DNA of 64,000 nt from the NCBI GenBank assembly GCA_022560025.1, contig JAFISE010000029.1, positions 124,001 through 188,000 on the forward strand, given 5' to 3'. This document shows positions 44,327 through 56,592 of this stretch, in pieces; positions within the stretch are counted from its first letter, which is position 1, and each line of letters starts with the position of its first letter. Source of the stretch: Stagonosporopsis chrysanthemi. Taxonomy: Eukaryota > Ascomycota > Dothideomycetes > Pleosporales > Didymellaceae. A model generated the notes under the pieces. That model made no database searches. It was not told where the DNA came from and saw only the letters and a list, made by a program, of their open reading frames with translations. Position numbers and translations under genes: made by a program.

Positions 44327-45209
44327 GGCAGAGTGGATCGGCAGATCGCGACGGAGCGATTGTGGTGTAGTGAGATAGGTTTGGGTAGAGTGGAGGAGGT
44401 TGGTGTGCTCGCCGGTCGTTCTTGCTGCAGGGTGCGTAAGCGAACGCTCTTTCCCGCCTGAGAGACCCACGCTGCGGCCAGGACGAGGCAAGCGCGACGC
44501 GTTAACCCTGCTGCTCGTCACACCGAGTGGCCGTGAGCTGCCCAAATAAACACAGCCAACACAGAACGCACAGCGAACGCTTTTCATGCAAGATCCCCCG
44601 CAATGCAGAGGGCGGGCGTGCGCGTGGTTATAGACGTCAGTGCCGCCGTGCTTGGGGCGCGCCGCTCAGCCCGGGGGCGCGAGGAGCCAAAACAACACGA
44701 CGTCAGGGTCTATATTGAGTTGCAAAACACGGCGGGTCGTGTGCTAAACTCTGGCGTGCCTCGTGCCTCGTGTGGCATGCCGGCAGCCTCCCAGGCAGCA
44801 CCCGCGCTCCACGGCGTAGCTCTTACTGGCACCTGCGTATTTAACTTCGGACGGCTGCTCGTCCCAGACGTCAGCTGCGGTTCTAATAAGTCTACGTGCA
44901 AGTGAAACGTCCACCCCGTCTTCGTGTTCCTGCGTCCATTGCAGCCCGTCATCGACCTCAGGGTCATCTCTGACAGGGAACATCCCGCGCTGGCTGCAAC
45001 ACACCGGTAGCGCTGTTCCTAGAACACGCCACCACAACAGCGTCACTTGCGCTTCACTGCTCCACTTGCAGGAATTATTGAGGCTGGAGGTGCTGCACGG
45101 CCGCGCCGCGTGTGCCAGCGACAGAAAAACAAAACTAGCCTAGCCTAGCTCGCCCTGCGCGCCTTGCCCATTGAAGCTCTGCGAGCTAGTGCGTAGACAC
45201 AGTATCATT
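44327..45209. promoter_or_regulatory. Intergenic between divergent byr4 and xrcc4
   Basis: 883 bases that must hold both promoters. No gene is supported. Short frames on both strands contain no recognisable domain. Confidence 0.45.
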
Positions 45210-46461
45210 ATGGATCGCCGCATCGTGCCTGTCGAGCCGGCTAGCGGGCGCGGCGAGCTGGTCGTCATCGAGGTACAGCAACACGGCGCCCACGAACTTG
45301 ATGTTCGGCTTGTTGGGTGTGAGGGCGAGAACCCGTACGTGGTGAATAGTAAGGGTAACCCTCATGCTCACCATGGTTGCTATGCTGACACGGATGCAGT
45401 CAAACAAAGCCAGCTCGCCCAATTGAAACACAAGTTCAAGGGCAGTGATGCAGATTGGGAGGCTGTCCTGGCTCACTTTCTGTTGCAGAAACAGCTAGGC
45501 CCAGACCATGCCAATTTATTGGAAGGTGTCCGCATGGTTTACGCCTTGAAGAAGGACAATCTCGAGGTTTCAATTAGGCAGGATGTGCAAGGCATCAAAG
45601 TAAGATAACTCTCTCTCGGCCCAGCGTAACCTAACACGGTGCAGGTCACATGGGGTGAGATCGTACTACCTAGAGATGACGAGTTCGAATTCAACCCGTT
45701 CGAGTGGGCTCAAACTTCAGCCCAGGCTCATTTTCAGACTTTGCAAGATTTGGCCGAAGTGAAGGCGCGAATTGATAACGAAAAGGACACCATCACAAGA
45801 CTCAGTGCTCAACTGGACGACTTCATCAAGACTAAAAATGAGGCTGAAACAGCCATGTTGCAGCAGTTCATGGAACTTTTGAACGAGAAGAAGAGGAAGA
45901 TAAGAGACCAGAGCCGTCTGCTAGCTGGCGCCAAAGTCGACAAGTCTACAGGTATGTGTCCTCACTGGATGCGCCGCCGTCTGTTTAACTCAATATCTCC
46001 TAGCACTCGCAATACAGTCGGCTAGGATAGAGACACCACGCAAAGCAGGGCCTTCTCGGACATCCAAGCGAAAAGCACCTGCCAAGGCTGCGAAGGTGGC
46101 TCAGGAGCAGGAGTCAGATAGCGAACAGATGGAGATTGAGGAAGCGAAAGTTGAGGAGCAAAACGAAGACGAGGACGCTGCTGGCCCGGCAACGCCAGAC
46201 CGTGGATCTGATGCTGAAACAGAGTCCGAGGCTGAGGCTTCTGACAGCGGGTTAAGAGGCGGGTCATCTGAGACGCTCAAATCGACTTCTACGGTAGCAC
46301 ACCCCACGAAAGAAGCCGCCCCATCAGATGACGGGCCGCCACCGCAGCGGTCTTTGCCATTTGGCAGGGCCGGCGCGCGGAGCAGAGGTCCAGCCAAAAG
46401 TCCTTCACCACCACCGCCAGCCAACGACGATGACGACGAAACTGACGATGAAGAGCTATGA
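45210..46461 (+). CDS. xrcc4: XRCC4/Lif1-like NHEJ ligase cofactor
   Basis: Exons 45210..45599, 45645..45951 and 46004..46461 give 384 aa. An N-terminal head domain (about 1-150, with DADWEAVLAHFLLQKQ and the WGEIVLPRDDEFEFNPFEWA strand) leads into a long coiled coil: KARIDNEKDTITRLSAQLDD, then FIKTKNEAETAMLQQFMELL and NEKKRKIRDQSRLLAGAKVD. The tail is acidic and Ser/Pro-rich, with a basic patch SRTSKRKAPAKAAK that may direct nuclear import. A head plus coiled coil of this size is the XRCC4 fold. The protein bridges DNA ligase IV and DNA ends in non-homologous end joining. The ATG at 45210 is chosen over an upstream in-frame TTG. XLF is the nearest alternative, but the KKxKIRDQxRLLA stretch fits fungal XRCC4 as I remember it. 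Confidence 0.8.
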
Positions 46462-47897
46462 ACGCGTGTTTGCAAGCGACACGCTTTGCGATTCAAGCAG
46501 CCGGTTTTGAGTTTGACATGTAGCCAGAACACCGGGTGCATATGGTTCAGACCGGATTTGTCAAGCAGCAAAGTTCCTTTTGAACTCTGTGGTGCGACAC
46601 GTGGAAGGTTACGCGCAACCTGCATACATAGTCCCGTACACACTGAACGTCAGACATGGCAAATGCCATAGCAACGTTTCATAGACGGTGATGCATTGGC
46701 GGGGTTCAGTAGGCTTCGCCAGGAGACCTGTATCGTGTGAGAGAAGGAAAGGTGAATTACTGATCGCTGGTACCTGCCTCGATACAGCACCAGACTAATC
46801 GGTCTCGAATGCAAGCGCATTGCCGTGTATTGTTGGAAGCAAACTCTGAGCAGCCAAAGTCAGTGAGTACGAGAACAAATGTTATTTTATGGGTTGATTC
46901 GGCGAAGAAGCTTTTGTCCGTAGCTGGACACAGCAACGCAGTCTCTTGAGCTATAGTAGGGTCAGGATCAAGAACAATGCTGTTTACGTGCTCAGCTCAG
47001 CGTGATATTGTACATTAGACAGCTAAGAAATCGCCAAGTTGACATGACAATCATGGATCTCGGAACCCATCAGCGGCATTGCATCACGACGCGGGAAGAT
47101 TGACCTCTAGCGTGGATCTCAGCTCGGATCGTCCCAGCGGTCTCCAACGGGCGGTCTGGCTGGACATGAAGGGGCTGGGAAGCGGTAATAGACAGTGCAG
47201 CAGCAAAGATAATGTATGGGTGAGAGCGCAGAGTCGTCGCCAGGCAAACATGGACGGGTCATGTGTCGACGAAAACGAGGTGAGACAGCGCAGCAGCAAT
47301 TCGCAGCAGTGGTCAGCCGAAGCCGCGCTCGAACCCACCCACTCCGCTAGCACGAGGACGCCCTATCCGCGCCAAGACAGTGCATCATCCCAGCAAACCT
47401 CCGCACGCGCTGGAGCCTCTGAGCCTCTGAGCCCCTCACTGCCTGCCCTCCGTCCACGGCCCGCCGCTGCAGAATCGCGTCGCGGACACTTGCCGGCCTG
47501 TATCTGGGCGATGGTTGGCTTCTGTCCAGGCGGTATCAGCTACATAGCGCACCGGAGGCTGAGGTAGCACTCGATTATTCTTTGGTACGCGATTCCTCTG
47601 CGCTCTGCCCGCGCGCCTCGCCGGCCCGCTGCCGCGTCCATACTGATGACAGTCCAGGCAGTGCGCGACCGTCTGTGCCGCCGCGTGCCCCACGCCTCGC
47701 CCACGACCGTCTCCGCGCTCCCTCACCGCGCATTGCCCTCACCAGTCCGGGCCCCACCTGCTCCGCCTACCCATGAGCCACGCCCCGCGCACTCGCCAGA
47801 CCGACCACCCCCGCCTGCCTGCCTGGAGACGCCTTGCACGAGAGCGCGCCCTGCCCGTCTGCTTAGCGCTCGCTGGCCGCGACGGCTCTCAGTCACC
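46462..47897. other. Intergenic upstream of Ebp1-like gene
   Basis: 1.4 kb with no supported gene. Between 47079 and 47900 several overlapping frames are open because of GC-rich, CGC-rich sequence; I treat these as leader and promoter. The frame directly upstream of 47898 is open back to 47646, so a longer N-terminus cannot be excluded. Confidence 0.4.
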
Positions 47898-50411
47898 ATG
47901 TCAGGCCCTGACCCGCCCGACGTGCCTACCTCGAGGTCACTGAAGCGCAAGGCCTTTTCCAGAGACGACCAGGACGAGCTGGACGAGCTGGACAAATGCT
48001 TCAAGCGCATACGGGCGGCGGCGCCGCACAACCCATATATTCTCTCGACGCCGTCCATGGACCCGTACCGATATCACTCACAGCAAGAAGCCAATGCGTG
48101 GATGCTAGGGCACCTGTGGAAGCACAATGAAGAGCACATGCAATACCGGACCTATCTCTACCGCGAGCCGTGCCAGGATTGCTTCGAGTTACAGGCTGGG
48201 GAGGACGACGAGCCCGAGCCGGAGCGAGAGCGAGAGCGGCCCCGGTCGCAGGCGTCGCAGGCGTCGCAGGCGTCCAACACCACCAGCCAAGGTCCCAAGA
48301 AGAAGATCAGCCTGTCCGCATACAAGAACAAGCAAGCTAACGGCGTCATCACACCCACGCCCGGGTCCAAGCTGGCCTCGCCCAGTTTGCCCCCATCAAA
48401 ACCCCCAGCTGCGCAGACGAATGGCGCGAAGAAACCTGAAACGCAACCGGCTCCCGCTCAGAAATTGGCAGAACCAAAGCCGCAGAAGGAGTCCGTTGGT
48501 GCGACCCCACGCGCTAGAACAGTGCTAACATGTTACAGGCATCCTACAGAAGAGGGCAGCAAGCGCAAACCACAAGCAGGCAACAGACACCCACTACCAC
48601 CACGTCCCCCTGTCGCAGAAACCAGGCGCATTGAGGACGAGGACGCGAAGACCGTCGACAAATCGAGTCCCTCGAATTCGACACCCCATGGTCTACCTCC
48701 AATGTTGTCGCCAGTACACGAGCCGCTAAGCAACCCATACGGGCTTCCCAGCATCTTGTCGCCTACTCTTCCGTCGAGCATCCAAGCAGAATTGGACAGG
48801 CTAGAGCAGCAGAGGTCACGAGCAGTCTCCAGTGCATCAGCATCGTCCACCGAACCCAAAAGTCAAACGCTTGCAGTACCGAAGATAAAAGAGAAGGAAA
48901 AGCCTCAATACGCAGACAAGACTGTAAAGACAGAGCAACGTGTTCGGTCAGTCTCTGTAAGCGGGAAATCACCATACGTTGCGCCGCCGGTCAAAGCGGA
49001 AGAGAAGGACTCCTTGGTTGTAACCCTGAAGTTCTCCAAAGTGAACGCGGCGACAGTGAAACAGATCCTTCGTTTGCCACAAAAGCGATCTGTTCCAGAA
49101 AAGAAGGAGCGCCAGGACCCTCCAAAGGAGTCTCCTGTCAAGATTCGTACAAAAGTCGTAGAGGAAACTGTACAAAAGAAGCCGAAGCCTGTACCCAAGG
49201 TCGCTGCGCGTCGTCCAGAAGTGTCGGTAAAATCAACGCCCACGCCCGCGCAAAGCGTCAAGCCTGTGGCGCCAGCTACAAAGACTGCGGAGAAGCGTCC
49301 TAGGGCTGAGGACGATGCGCCGCTCGCAGTGCCAGCTAAGCGGCAAAGAGCACTATCCTCACAGGATCGACCAAACACTCCAGCAGCACAAGCAATCTCA
49401 TCATCTGCCGTCTCCAGTAAGGCTAGCACGCAGAAAAGCCAGTCGCAACTTGAGACACCAAAGAGAGAGCACAAGGCTATCAACATGCTACGCACCGGAT
49501 CGTCTGAGAGCCAGGATGCGACACCAGGGCGATCTGGCGGCACTCCCGCAAATACTCGTCCTGATGCTCGACCGGCACCCACGTCAGCACCTTTGACAGG
49601 AAAGAAACAGGCTGATATCTCTCTGATGGCACAGACGTCGAAGAAGCTCAACGTCATGGGCCGCGCCTTGAAACACGAAGCGACTGAGATTCTCAATGAG
49701 AAGGGCAATAAGTTAACAAAGCAAGACCAGAAGCGGGCGGCGGTGACGAACATGGAGTGCATAATGTAAGTTGGCCACTCTTAACGCACACCACATGACT
49801 GACGACAAAGCAGATCCTACATGGCCGCATACTACGCTCAAGACACCTCTTTGAACCTTCGCGGACGAGTAGGCGAGGTAGAGGCGACATGGAAAACGCT
49901 CCTTCCCCTATGCATTTCGTACGCCCGTCTTACCAAGGATTTCGCACACCTCGACGGCCTGCGCTTGTACCTCAGCTCAGTCATTGCTTCGACAATCTGC
50001 TCATTGGTGTCTCAACGAGCGTCCGGCACCAAAATCCATGATTCGCCTCAGGACGTCGCGCACACCCAGCTCGCAAGAGAGCACGCATCTCTTGCGGAGA
50101 ACTTCACGTTACTAGCAGATCACACCAAGAAGATGGTCACCCACTTCCAAGACGCAAGAATAGCACTGCCTATCGAAGACCTCCAAACGATCTACAAGAG
50201 GACTTGGTCGGGGCGAGAGGCAAACACCAAACTAATCAAGGAGCCAGAGAAGGTCAGCGGCGCGCGCCTGTCAGGCCCCTACTTCCTGCCCATCTCGAGC
50301 GACACGACTCCCATCCAGGCTGTGCGCTTTGGGCTAAAGTTTCTCCATGAGTACTGCGAGAAAGAAGGACTCAAGTACTCCCTCCGCATCAACCTAGACC
50401 AGCCCACGTAG
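47898..50411 (+). CDS. Putative AFF4/Ebp1-like super elongation complex subunit
   Basis: Exons 47898..49765 and 49814..50411 give 821 aa. The first 570 residues are disordered, Lys/Pro/Ser-rich, with a short conserved start (MSGPDPPDVPTSRSLKRKAF) and a QASQASQAS tandem. The C-terminal 250 residues are ordered and helical: SKKLNVMGRALKHEATEIL, then MAAYYAQDTSLNLRGRVGEV, LLPLCISYARLTKDFAHLDG, LRLYLSSVIASTICSLVSQ, ending YSLRINLDQPT. The KHEA-containing helix followed by stacked helices resembles the C-terminal homology domain of animal AFF proteins and of fission yeast Ebp1, a partner of Ell1 and Eaf1. This is an inference from remembered motifs, not an alignment. The last splice changes ...ECI to ISYMAAYY and joins two helices. 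Confidence 0.55.
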
Positions 50412-51439
50412 CCAGTGCAGCTGCAGCTGCAACTCCAGGTCCCCAGCACCACGGCTGAGAGAGACGAGACAACGACAACCCACACTATTTCTTCCCCCCC
50501 CCCCCCCCCCTCCCAAATGAGCATTCTCTATACTTCTTGCTTAAGCGACGGTTACGATCTTCTGTTACATAGCGCGCGCATGACTTCGGCATAGGCCAAG
50601 CAGCGCCTGTTCTTGCGGCGGTGATACCCTCGAGGTGGAAAAGCACCTCTTTTGTGATTTTTGGGCAGGCGCATGGGATGGGTCAGCATGTATGAATACG
50701 ATCACGGGCGGGAATGGTGAATCTAGGAGCGATAGATATCATGGATGCGCATGCGTGAATAGTGGCGGTCCGCTTGCTTGCGGAGACACGATATCAAGCC
50801 ATGCACCACAATCCATCAATCATACCTACACCCTCTCCGCTCCGCCTCACCGCACTCCTCCCACATCATACAAACGAATAAACTCCAACCTTTCCGACCT
50901 CTCCATTCCCACCTCCCCACCCGTCGGAAAACGCCCTCGGAATGCCCCCTTGCCTCGCACCCCGGAGTCTCCTGCCCATTGCGAGCGTGTAGCGCGTCTG
51001 GCAAGTGTGTGGCCAGCACGCAGTGCAGCGCGGGCACGCACGCTCCAGCGCGGCTAAGCGATAAGGGAGCTAAGCGTCGGCGCCGCGTGGAGTATCTCAA
51101 TTGGGGAAAAGGCGGGCGTGTAACGGGCATGGTGGGGAGGGGGGGCGTATAAGATGCTGTGCGGCCCTGCTGCGGGAATGAGGCTGGAAGAAAATTGCTC
51201 GCCATTGCATCACTGTTCTCTGCTTGAGCATATACGGGTCTCGTGGAAATATATCTTGTTGGATCAGGGTTACCAAGAGAGAGGACTGAGGCGTCGTGTT
51301 TGTTGCGATAACGGCGTCGGTTTCCCCCCCCCCCCCCCGCATTTTCGAGCTCCCAAGCTGGCAAGCTGCACGAGAAAGATATATTCGCGACAACTCCCCC
51401 GATTGTAACCGCTGCCTCGACTTTTCTACCTCCACAGCC
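50412..51439. promoter_or_regulatory. Intergenic upstream of GABA transaminase gene
   Basis: No gene supported. It contains a run of about 17 C (50494-50510) and another of about 15 C (51324-51338), the second in the leader about 100 bases before the gatA start. Pyrimidine-rich sequence lies between 50810 and 50920. Confidence 0.5.
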
Positions 51440-53038
51440 ATGGCATACCTCCTCCGCACAGCAGGCCGTGCGCGGTCGACACTCGTGCGCCCGGCTGCAC
51501 AGACAGCTTCCAAGATTGCGCCCACAGCGCTGCGACGACAATATGCTTCGGCCGCCGCTGCTGTTGCTACCCCGTCGGACGCGGGCGAGCAGGCGTCTTT
51601 GTTTCCTGGAGAGCCCAGCCAGCCGACTGTGAAGACGCAGATCCCGGGCCCTAAGAGCAAGGCGGCGATTGAGCGCCTCAGCAAGGTCACCGATACGCGG
51701 AGCTTGAACATGATGGCGAACTACCAGCAGAGTTATGGAAACTAGTATGTGCAGTGTTTTGGTGGGTGGAAGAGGCGCAGCTAACGATGGTGTAGCATTG
51801 CTGATCTCGACGGCAACGTGCTGCTTGATGTTTACGCCCAGATTGCCTCGATTCCTGTAGGCTACAACAACCCGGCGCTGATGCGCGCAGCGTCGTCGCC
51901 CGAGATGGCGTCTGCCATTATCAATCGCCCGGCGCTCGGCAACTTCCCGCAGCATGACTGGGCCGATATCCTGGAGACGGGCATCCTGTCCGTGGCGCCC
52001 AAGGGCCTCAACCAGGTCTTCACTGCGCAAGCAGGATCAGACGCCAACGAGCTCGCGTACAAAGCCGCGTTCATGTGGAAGCGCCAGCAGGAGCGAGGAA
52101 GCTACGACGCCGACTTCTCCGAGGCGGACATCAACTCGTCGATGAACAACCAGGCCCCCGGTGCGCCGGACATGTCCATCATGTCGTTCAAGAAGGGGTT
52201 CCACGGCCGCCTATTTGGCAGTCTCTCCACCACACGTTCCAAGCCCATCCACAAGCTCGACATTCCCGCTTTTGACTGGCCGCAAGCCCCCTTCCCTGCG
52301 CTCAAGTACCCGCTCGACCAGTTCGCGGCCGAGAACGCTGCAGAAGAGAAGCGCTGCCTCGAGGAGACCGAGCGCCTGATCAAAGAATTCCCCAAGCCCG
52401 TCGCCGCCGTTGTGGTCGAGCCCGTGCAGTCCGAAGGCGGCGACAACCATGCCTCACCGGCCTTCTTCCAGGGCCTGCGCGACATCACGCAGCGCAACAA
52501 CGTGCTCTTCATTGTCGACGAAGTGCAGACAGGCGTCGGCGCAACCGGCAAGTTCTGGGCGCACGACCACTGGAATCTGTCCACGCCCCCGGACATGGTG
52601 ACCTTCTCCAAGAAGGCGCAGACAGCGGGCTACTACTACGGCAACGACGCCCTGCGGCCCAACAAACCCTACCGCCAGTTCAACACATGGATGGGCGACC
52701 CAGCGCGCGCGCTGCTCTTCAGCGCCATCATCCAGGAAATCGAGCGTCTGGACCTCGTCAACCACACAGCCGCGACGGGCGACTATCTGTACGCTGGTCT
52801 GCAGCGCTTGGCGGAGCGGTACCCAGGAGACATCCAGAACCTGCGCGGCCAGGGCCAGGGCACGTTCATTGCGTGGGACACACCGCGCAGAGACGAGGTT
52901 CTCAAGAACGCCAAGGCGCACGGTGTCAACATTGGAGGCAGCGGTATGCAGGCTGTGCGCCTGAGGCCGATGCTGATCTTCCAGAAGCACCACGCAGATT
53001 TGCTACTCGAGAGGCTGGAGGCGGTGCTGAAGCAGTAG
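51440..53038 (+). CDS. gatA: 4-aminobutyrate aminotransferase (GABA transaminase)
   Basis: Exons 51440..51744 and 51796..53038 give 515 aa. The first 30-40 residues are basic and Ala/Arg/Ser-rich with no acidic residues (MAYLLRTAGRARSTLVRPAA), as in mitochondrial presequences. Class III aminotransferase features: YIADLDGNVLLDVYAQIASI, IPVGYNNPALMRA, GSDANELAYKAAFMWKR, GFHGRLFGSLSTTRSKPIHK, the cofactor region VVVEPVQSEGGDNHASPAFF and LFIVDEVQTGVGATGKFWAH. The PLP Lys sits in VTFSKKAQTAGYYY. The enzyme transfers the amino group of GABA to 2-oxoglutarate to give succinate semialdehyde in the GABA shunt. Length fits the eukaryotic family. Confidence 0.95.
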
Positions 53039-54032
53039 ATTTTGCTTGAAGGGGGCAACAAGATTGAGATGTTGCGGCCACCATTTGCAAGGAGTTCAGG
53101 TGTGAAACGATTCGGAAGAAACTGGGAGGAGATTGACATTTTGAATGTGGTGGAAAAGCGGCGCTGGCTTTTGTCAGTTGATGATAATGAGCAACATGTT
53201 CTTAACGAACATCTACTTGCCGCTACCGTTTCCGCGTTCTCTGCACCTGCCAGTCCAACACTGCACAGTCAGCATTTTATATCACGGTTGGTGTTCTCCC
53301 GCGAACTTACAATTCCCTCACTATTTGACACCCTCATATTCGACAGATTTGCAACTGACCTGGCGTTACCTAAGGTCTGTTGCTCACCTTTGTACTCACC
53401 CCCCCCCCTCCCATCGTATACAGGGTCGTCATCACAATAGCCCACCAGCAATGGCTCCTGATGCCCGACATCTTCGCGGAAAACAGCAGACAGAAAGCCG
53501 TGCATAGCATGTGACCCCGGGCACGCTCCCCACACCCACCTTTCCGCCAGCCGCCTCCGTGCTCGACCAAACACATGTAAGATGCTGAGAAATACAGCAC
53601 GGCCGTGTATCGGAGCAGCATAGTCGACTTTGACCAGGTCGTCATCTTTCAGCAGGCCTGAGCACGCTGTAGAGCTTGTCGCGTGCGTTGGTCGGTGCCA
53701 CCTGAGGGTTTGGAAAATGGCCCTAGCGCCCTCCAAGAATACTACCTCCTATGCCCCCTCGGGTGTTTGGGATCGAAATTCTCATTGATTTTATGAGGAT
53801 TTGTTTCACAAAAGAGATGGAAAACACTTTGCAGGCATTGCTTCGGAAATGGATGAATGCTATAGTGCCCAGTTGGAATCAAGATGCCTATGCCTCTAAT
53901 GATAAGATTTTATTCCCTTTCACTTCCAGCCGCGCTGAATCGAAAAAACTCCACAGGCCCTCACACTCCAATGCTTTGTATGACAGAGTCAAGAACGTTG
54001 ATGACCTAGCACAGTTAGCTTGATGCTGGCGA
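53039..54032. other. Intergenic; start of the accessory region
   Basis: No gene supported. It contains a short C run near 53400. Overlapping frames on both strands have no recognisable content. Confidence 0.4.
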
Positions 54033-55643
54033 TCACTCTCGCCGATGTGTACGTACTTCTGTCTTGTATGTATCTCCTGCCAGACTCCGCTGATCTGAAT
54101 CATGCCCGGTGGCTTTACCTTCGAGACATGCTACGACTATAGCCTGGTACCTTCTTCCCATGGCCGCACGGAGCCGTTGGTGTTGTGCACATGCGAGCAA
54201 GTAGTTCTTCACATCGCTGCCGAGCTCCATATCCTGGAACCCTCTTCGATGCAGCGAGACTGCTGGTTTCCAAAGCCCAATCTCAAGAAGCACCACCCCG
54301 AGCGAGTAAACATCGTGGGATCTATTGAAAGACGTTGTTGGGAGGCCCCATTGCTCTGGATGCCGATAGACATTCGCGTCGATGTCATCTCTGTCAAAGT
54401 GTCGCGAAGAGAATCCCGTTTCTGGTCGTGAGTACTCCCACCCAAACAGGTATGGGTTGTTAAGTGCACTTTGTGGTTCTGTCGAATCCTTCTCGTTGAA
54501 GAAGAGCACGTTGGAGCTGCAGAAAAACTTGTGAATCCAATTTACCGTATGAAACTCCCACAGCGCGGTGGCAAGGTCCCGCGCCAGAATGAACCTGCTC
54601 TCAAGATCAGGTTCGGGCAAGTTCCGGAGGAGCCCGGCCAAACTCTGGTATTCTGGGTTTAGTCTTTGGGGTATGTCGAAGCAGAGCGCGAATTGGGTAG
54701 CCTCGGTGTAAAATCCCCTGGCCGTCAGACAGTGATATCTCTCTGGTTTCGCCTGGCTGAGGATGTTCACGAGATGATTGACTCGGCGCAGTGACTCGCG
54801 GGAAGGTCCATCCCTCTCCAGTCCAATGACGAATGGCTTGTACTCCACAAGTACAAATTGATCTTGCACTTGTATTAGCTTGCGAGAATCGCGGGTGGGA
54901 ATCTCTCTGGAGTTTCTGATTTTCTTCCAGTTTATTTCGCTGATTGCCTGATCTGGCAAGTCATCATCTCCAGAACTTTCAAGTGACATCTCAGAAAGTT
55001 TTAGGTCAATTTCGAGACCAAGACTGCAGACTTCACTCGTGGTTGCCGAGCCAAACAGGCGCTGGAGTATCGGAGCCGGGCTATTCGGAGACACGCTTCT
55101 TGAATCACGATTGATATCCGCCACTCGGTTTTCGATCATTTGAATTTTGATGATGTTGAGAAGCTGGCCATTCCATGCGTGAAGTTCTTGCTTGACCATC
55201 TCAATCTTGCTTTTCTCGCTGAAACCCCACTTCAGTCGGCGAACGAGCGAGCCTGAGTGATATGATCCGAATGCAATTGAAGCATCTGCCACGTCTAAGA
55301 AAGACGGGCTCTTTGCGCGGCATTGTTGTGTATCGCAATATTCCAAGCAGTACTTGGACTCCAATGTCTCCTTGAACAATCTTAAAACATTGATGATGTC
55401 AATCTGTGTTTGTCTATCGAAAGCAGTAAAGAGGCTGTTCGATGCCACTGCACCTTGGCCACCAAACAGTACTCGCTTAATGGATTTGAAAGTGGTAGTT
55501 TCCAGGCTGAGAGCTAATCGAGCTTTTTCGTAACCTGTGCCAAATTTGTTTGTGTCCTTGATTCCAGAAACGAGAATCTCCGCGAGTGCCTCTGTAGCGG
55601 TCGCGACAGCCAGCGCTAATCCAGCGATTTCGAGTCCCGACAT
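54033..55643 (-). CDS. HeLo-like domain plus pseudokinase protein
   Basis: An intronless frame of 536 aa. The N-terminal 180 residues start SGLEIAGLALAVATATEALA and are helical throughout, in the style of fungal HeLo/HET-S and related membrane-active four-helix domains. The linker (180-250) is Ser-rich. Residues about 255-510 look like a degenerate protein kinase lobe: ARDLATALWEFHTVNWIHKF, where the HRD loop has become IHKFFCSSN (370-378) without the catalytic Asp. LFGWEYSR (399-406) stands where DFG should be, and YRHPEQW (426-432) stands in place of APE. HDVYSLGVVLLEIGLW is the normal alpha-F helix. Helical killer domain plus pseudokinase is the layout of animal MLKL and of several fungal HeLo proteins. 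It is divergent from a kinase-ankyrin gene, with 949 bases between starts. The HeLo assignment is the weaker of the two. Confidence 0.7.
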   Translation of the reverse strand: MSGLEIAGLALAVATATEALAEILVSGIKDTNKFGTGYEKARLALSLETTTFKSIKRVLFGGQGAVASNSLFTAFDRQTQIDIINVLRLFKETLESKYCLEYCDTQQCRAKSPSFLDVADASIAFGSYHSGSLVRRLKWGFSEKSKIEMVKQELHAWNGQLLNIIKIQMIENRVADINRDSRSVSPNSPAPILQRLFGSATTSEVCSLGLEIDLKLSEMSLESSGDDDLPDQAISEINWKKIRNSREIPTRDSRKLIQVQDQFVLVEYKPFVIGLERDGPSRESLRRVNHLVNILSQAKPERYHCLTARGFYTEATQFALCFDIPQRLNPEYQSLAGLLRNLPEPDLESRFILARDLATALWEFHTVNWIHKFFCSSNVLFFNEKDSTEPQSALNNPYLFGWEYSRPETGFSSRHFDRDDIDANVYRHPEQWGLPTTSFNRSHDVYSLGVVLLEIGLWKPAVSLHRRGFQDMELGSDVKNYLLACAQHQRLRAAMGRRYQAIVVACLEGKATGHDSDQRSLAGDTYKTEVRTHRRE

Positions 55644-56592
55644 GATTCTTGCAACGGCGTGGAAGATGTTATGAGCCGGTGCACATGGTTACACTCAGCT
55701 TGACACGCAGTAATCGTCCCTGTTCGTCCACGCAAAGCAGAGAAACTGGATGAACGGTCTTAGGACAGACGTGTATATTGATCAGGGAGAAAAGCTATGA
55801 ATATGGTTTTGGCGCTGAAATTGTTGGGATGTCACCACTCTGCTTTCTGTCTCAGCCTCATGTGCAGCACTGCCACCACCACCACCTACCCATGACCACA
55901 ATCACGCACTGCACCGCCCCCACCACCACCTACCCATCACTTTATCTCGCGAATACGAATTGCCGCCTAGCCAATCGCATAACGTAGCCTGTGATTGTCG
56001 ACTGGCTGTCATCTCAATTTGCTTGCGACTGCGCAATCGCGGTCATGTAGCCGCACGTAACAATCGTGCTATCTGCCTACAATCTACGGGCCGGATAATT
56101 TGGCCCCCATCGTACAAAGCTAAGCGCCGGAGCAGTTTCTGGCTGAGGATGACATTGGCAAATGCATGCTAAGGCACAAAGCAATGACCAGCTTACATCT
56201 TGGAGGACTACCAGGCTGTGTGGCTGCCGCGTCAGAAGGCGCCCTCAACAATGACGGGACCATCTAATTGTCGCGCGACATGTCATGGAACAGCCCACAT
56301 CCCCCTCGCCCCTCAATTTTGTTTGACTGACTTCAATTCCTCAGCCACAATTCTCAATGCTCTCTGGTTATATCAGCATCTCATACAAGCGTATACCAGG
56401 ACGGAATGATGCAATTATTTGTCTCATACCTTCCAATGGCGTGAAATAATGTTCAGTGCTCAGACGGGTTCAGCCTAACACGAATTCCACCATAAAGGAT
56501 CTCGTCTACTTAACATCGCTATACAAACACAGCGACGTTCCGGTTTCAGGTCTGCCTCACCACGCTACGAGTCCTGCACCAATCTCACCGTG
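55644..56592. promoter_or_regulatory. Shared intergenic region of HeLo-pseudokinase and kinase-ankyrin genes
   Basis: 949 bases between divergent start codons. No gene supported. A degenerate tandem with CACCACCACC and CTACCCATCAC is present at about 55870-55940. Confidence 0.5.

Noticed and set aside
53751..54023. A 90-codon plus-strand frame near the HeLo gene
   Set aside because: No splice partner, domain or recognisable start; it overlaps the 3' region of the HeLo gene by position only.
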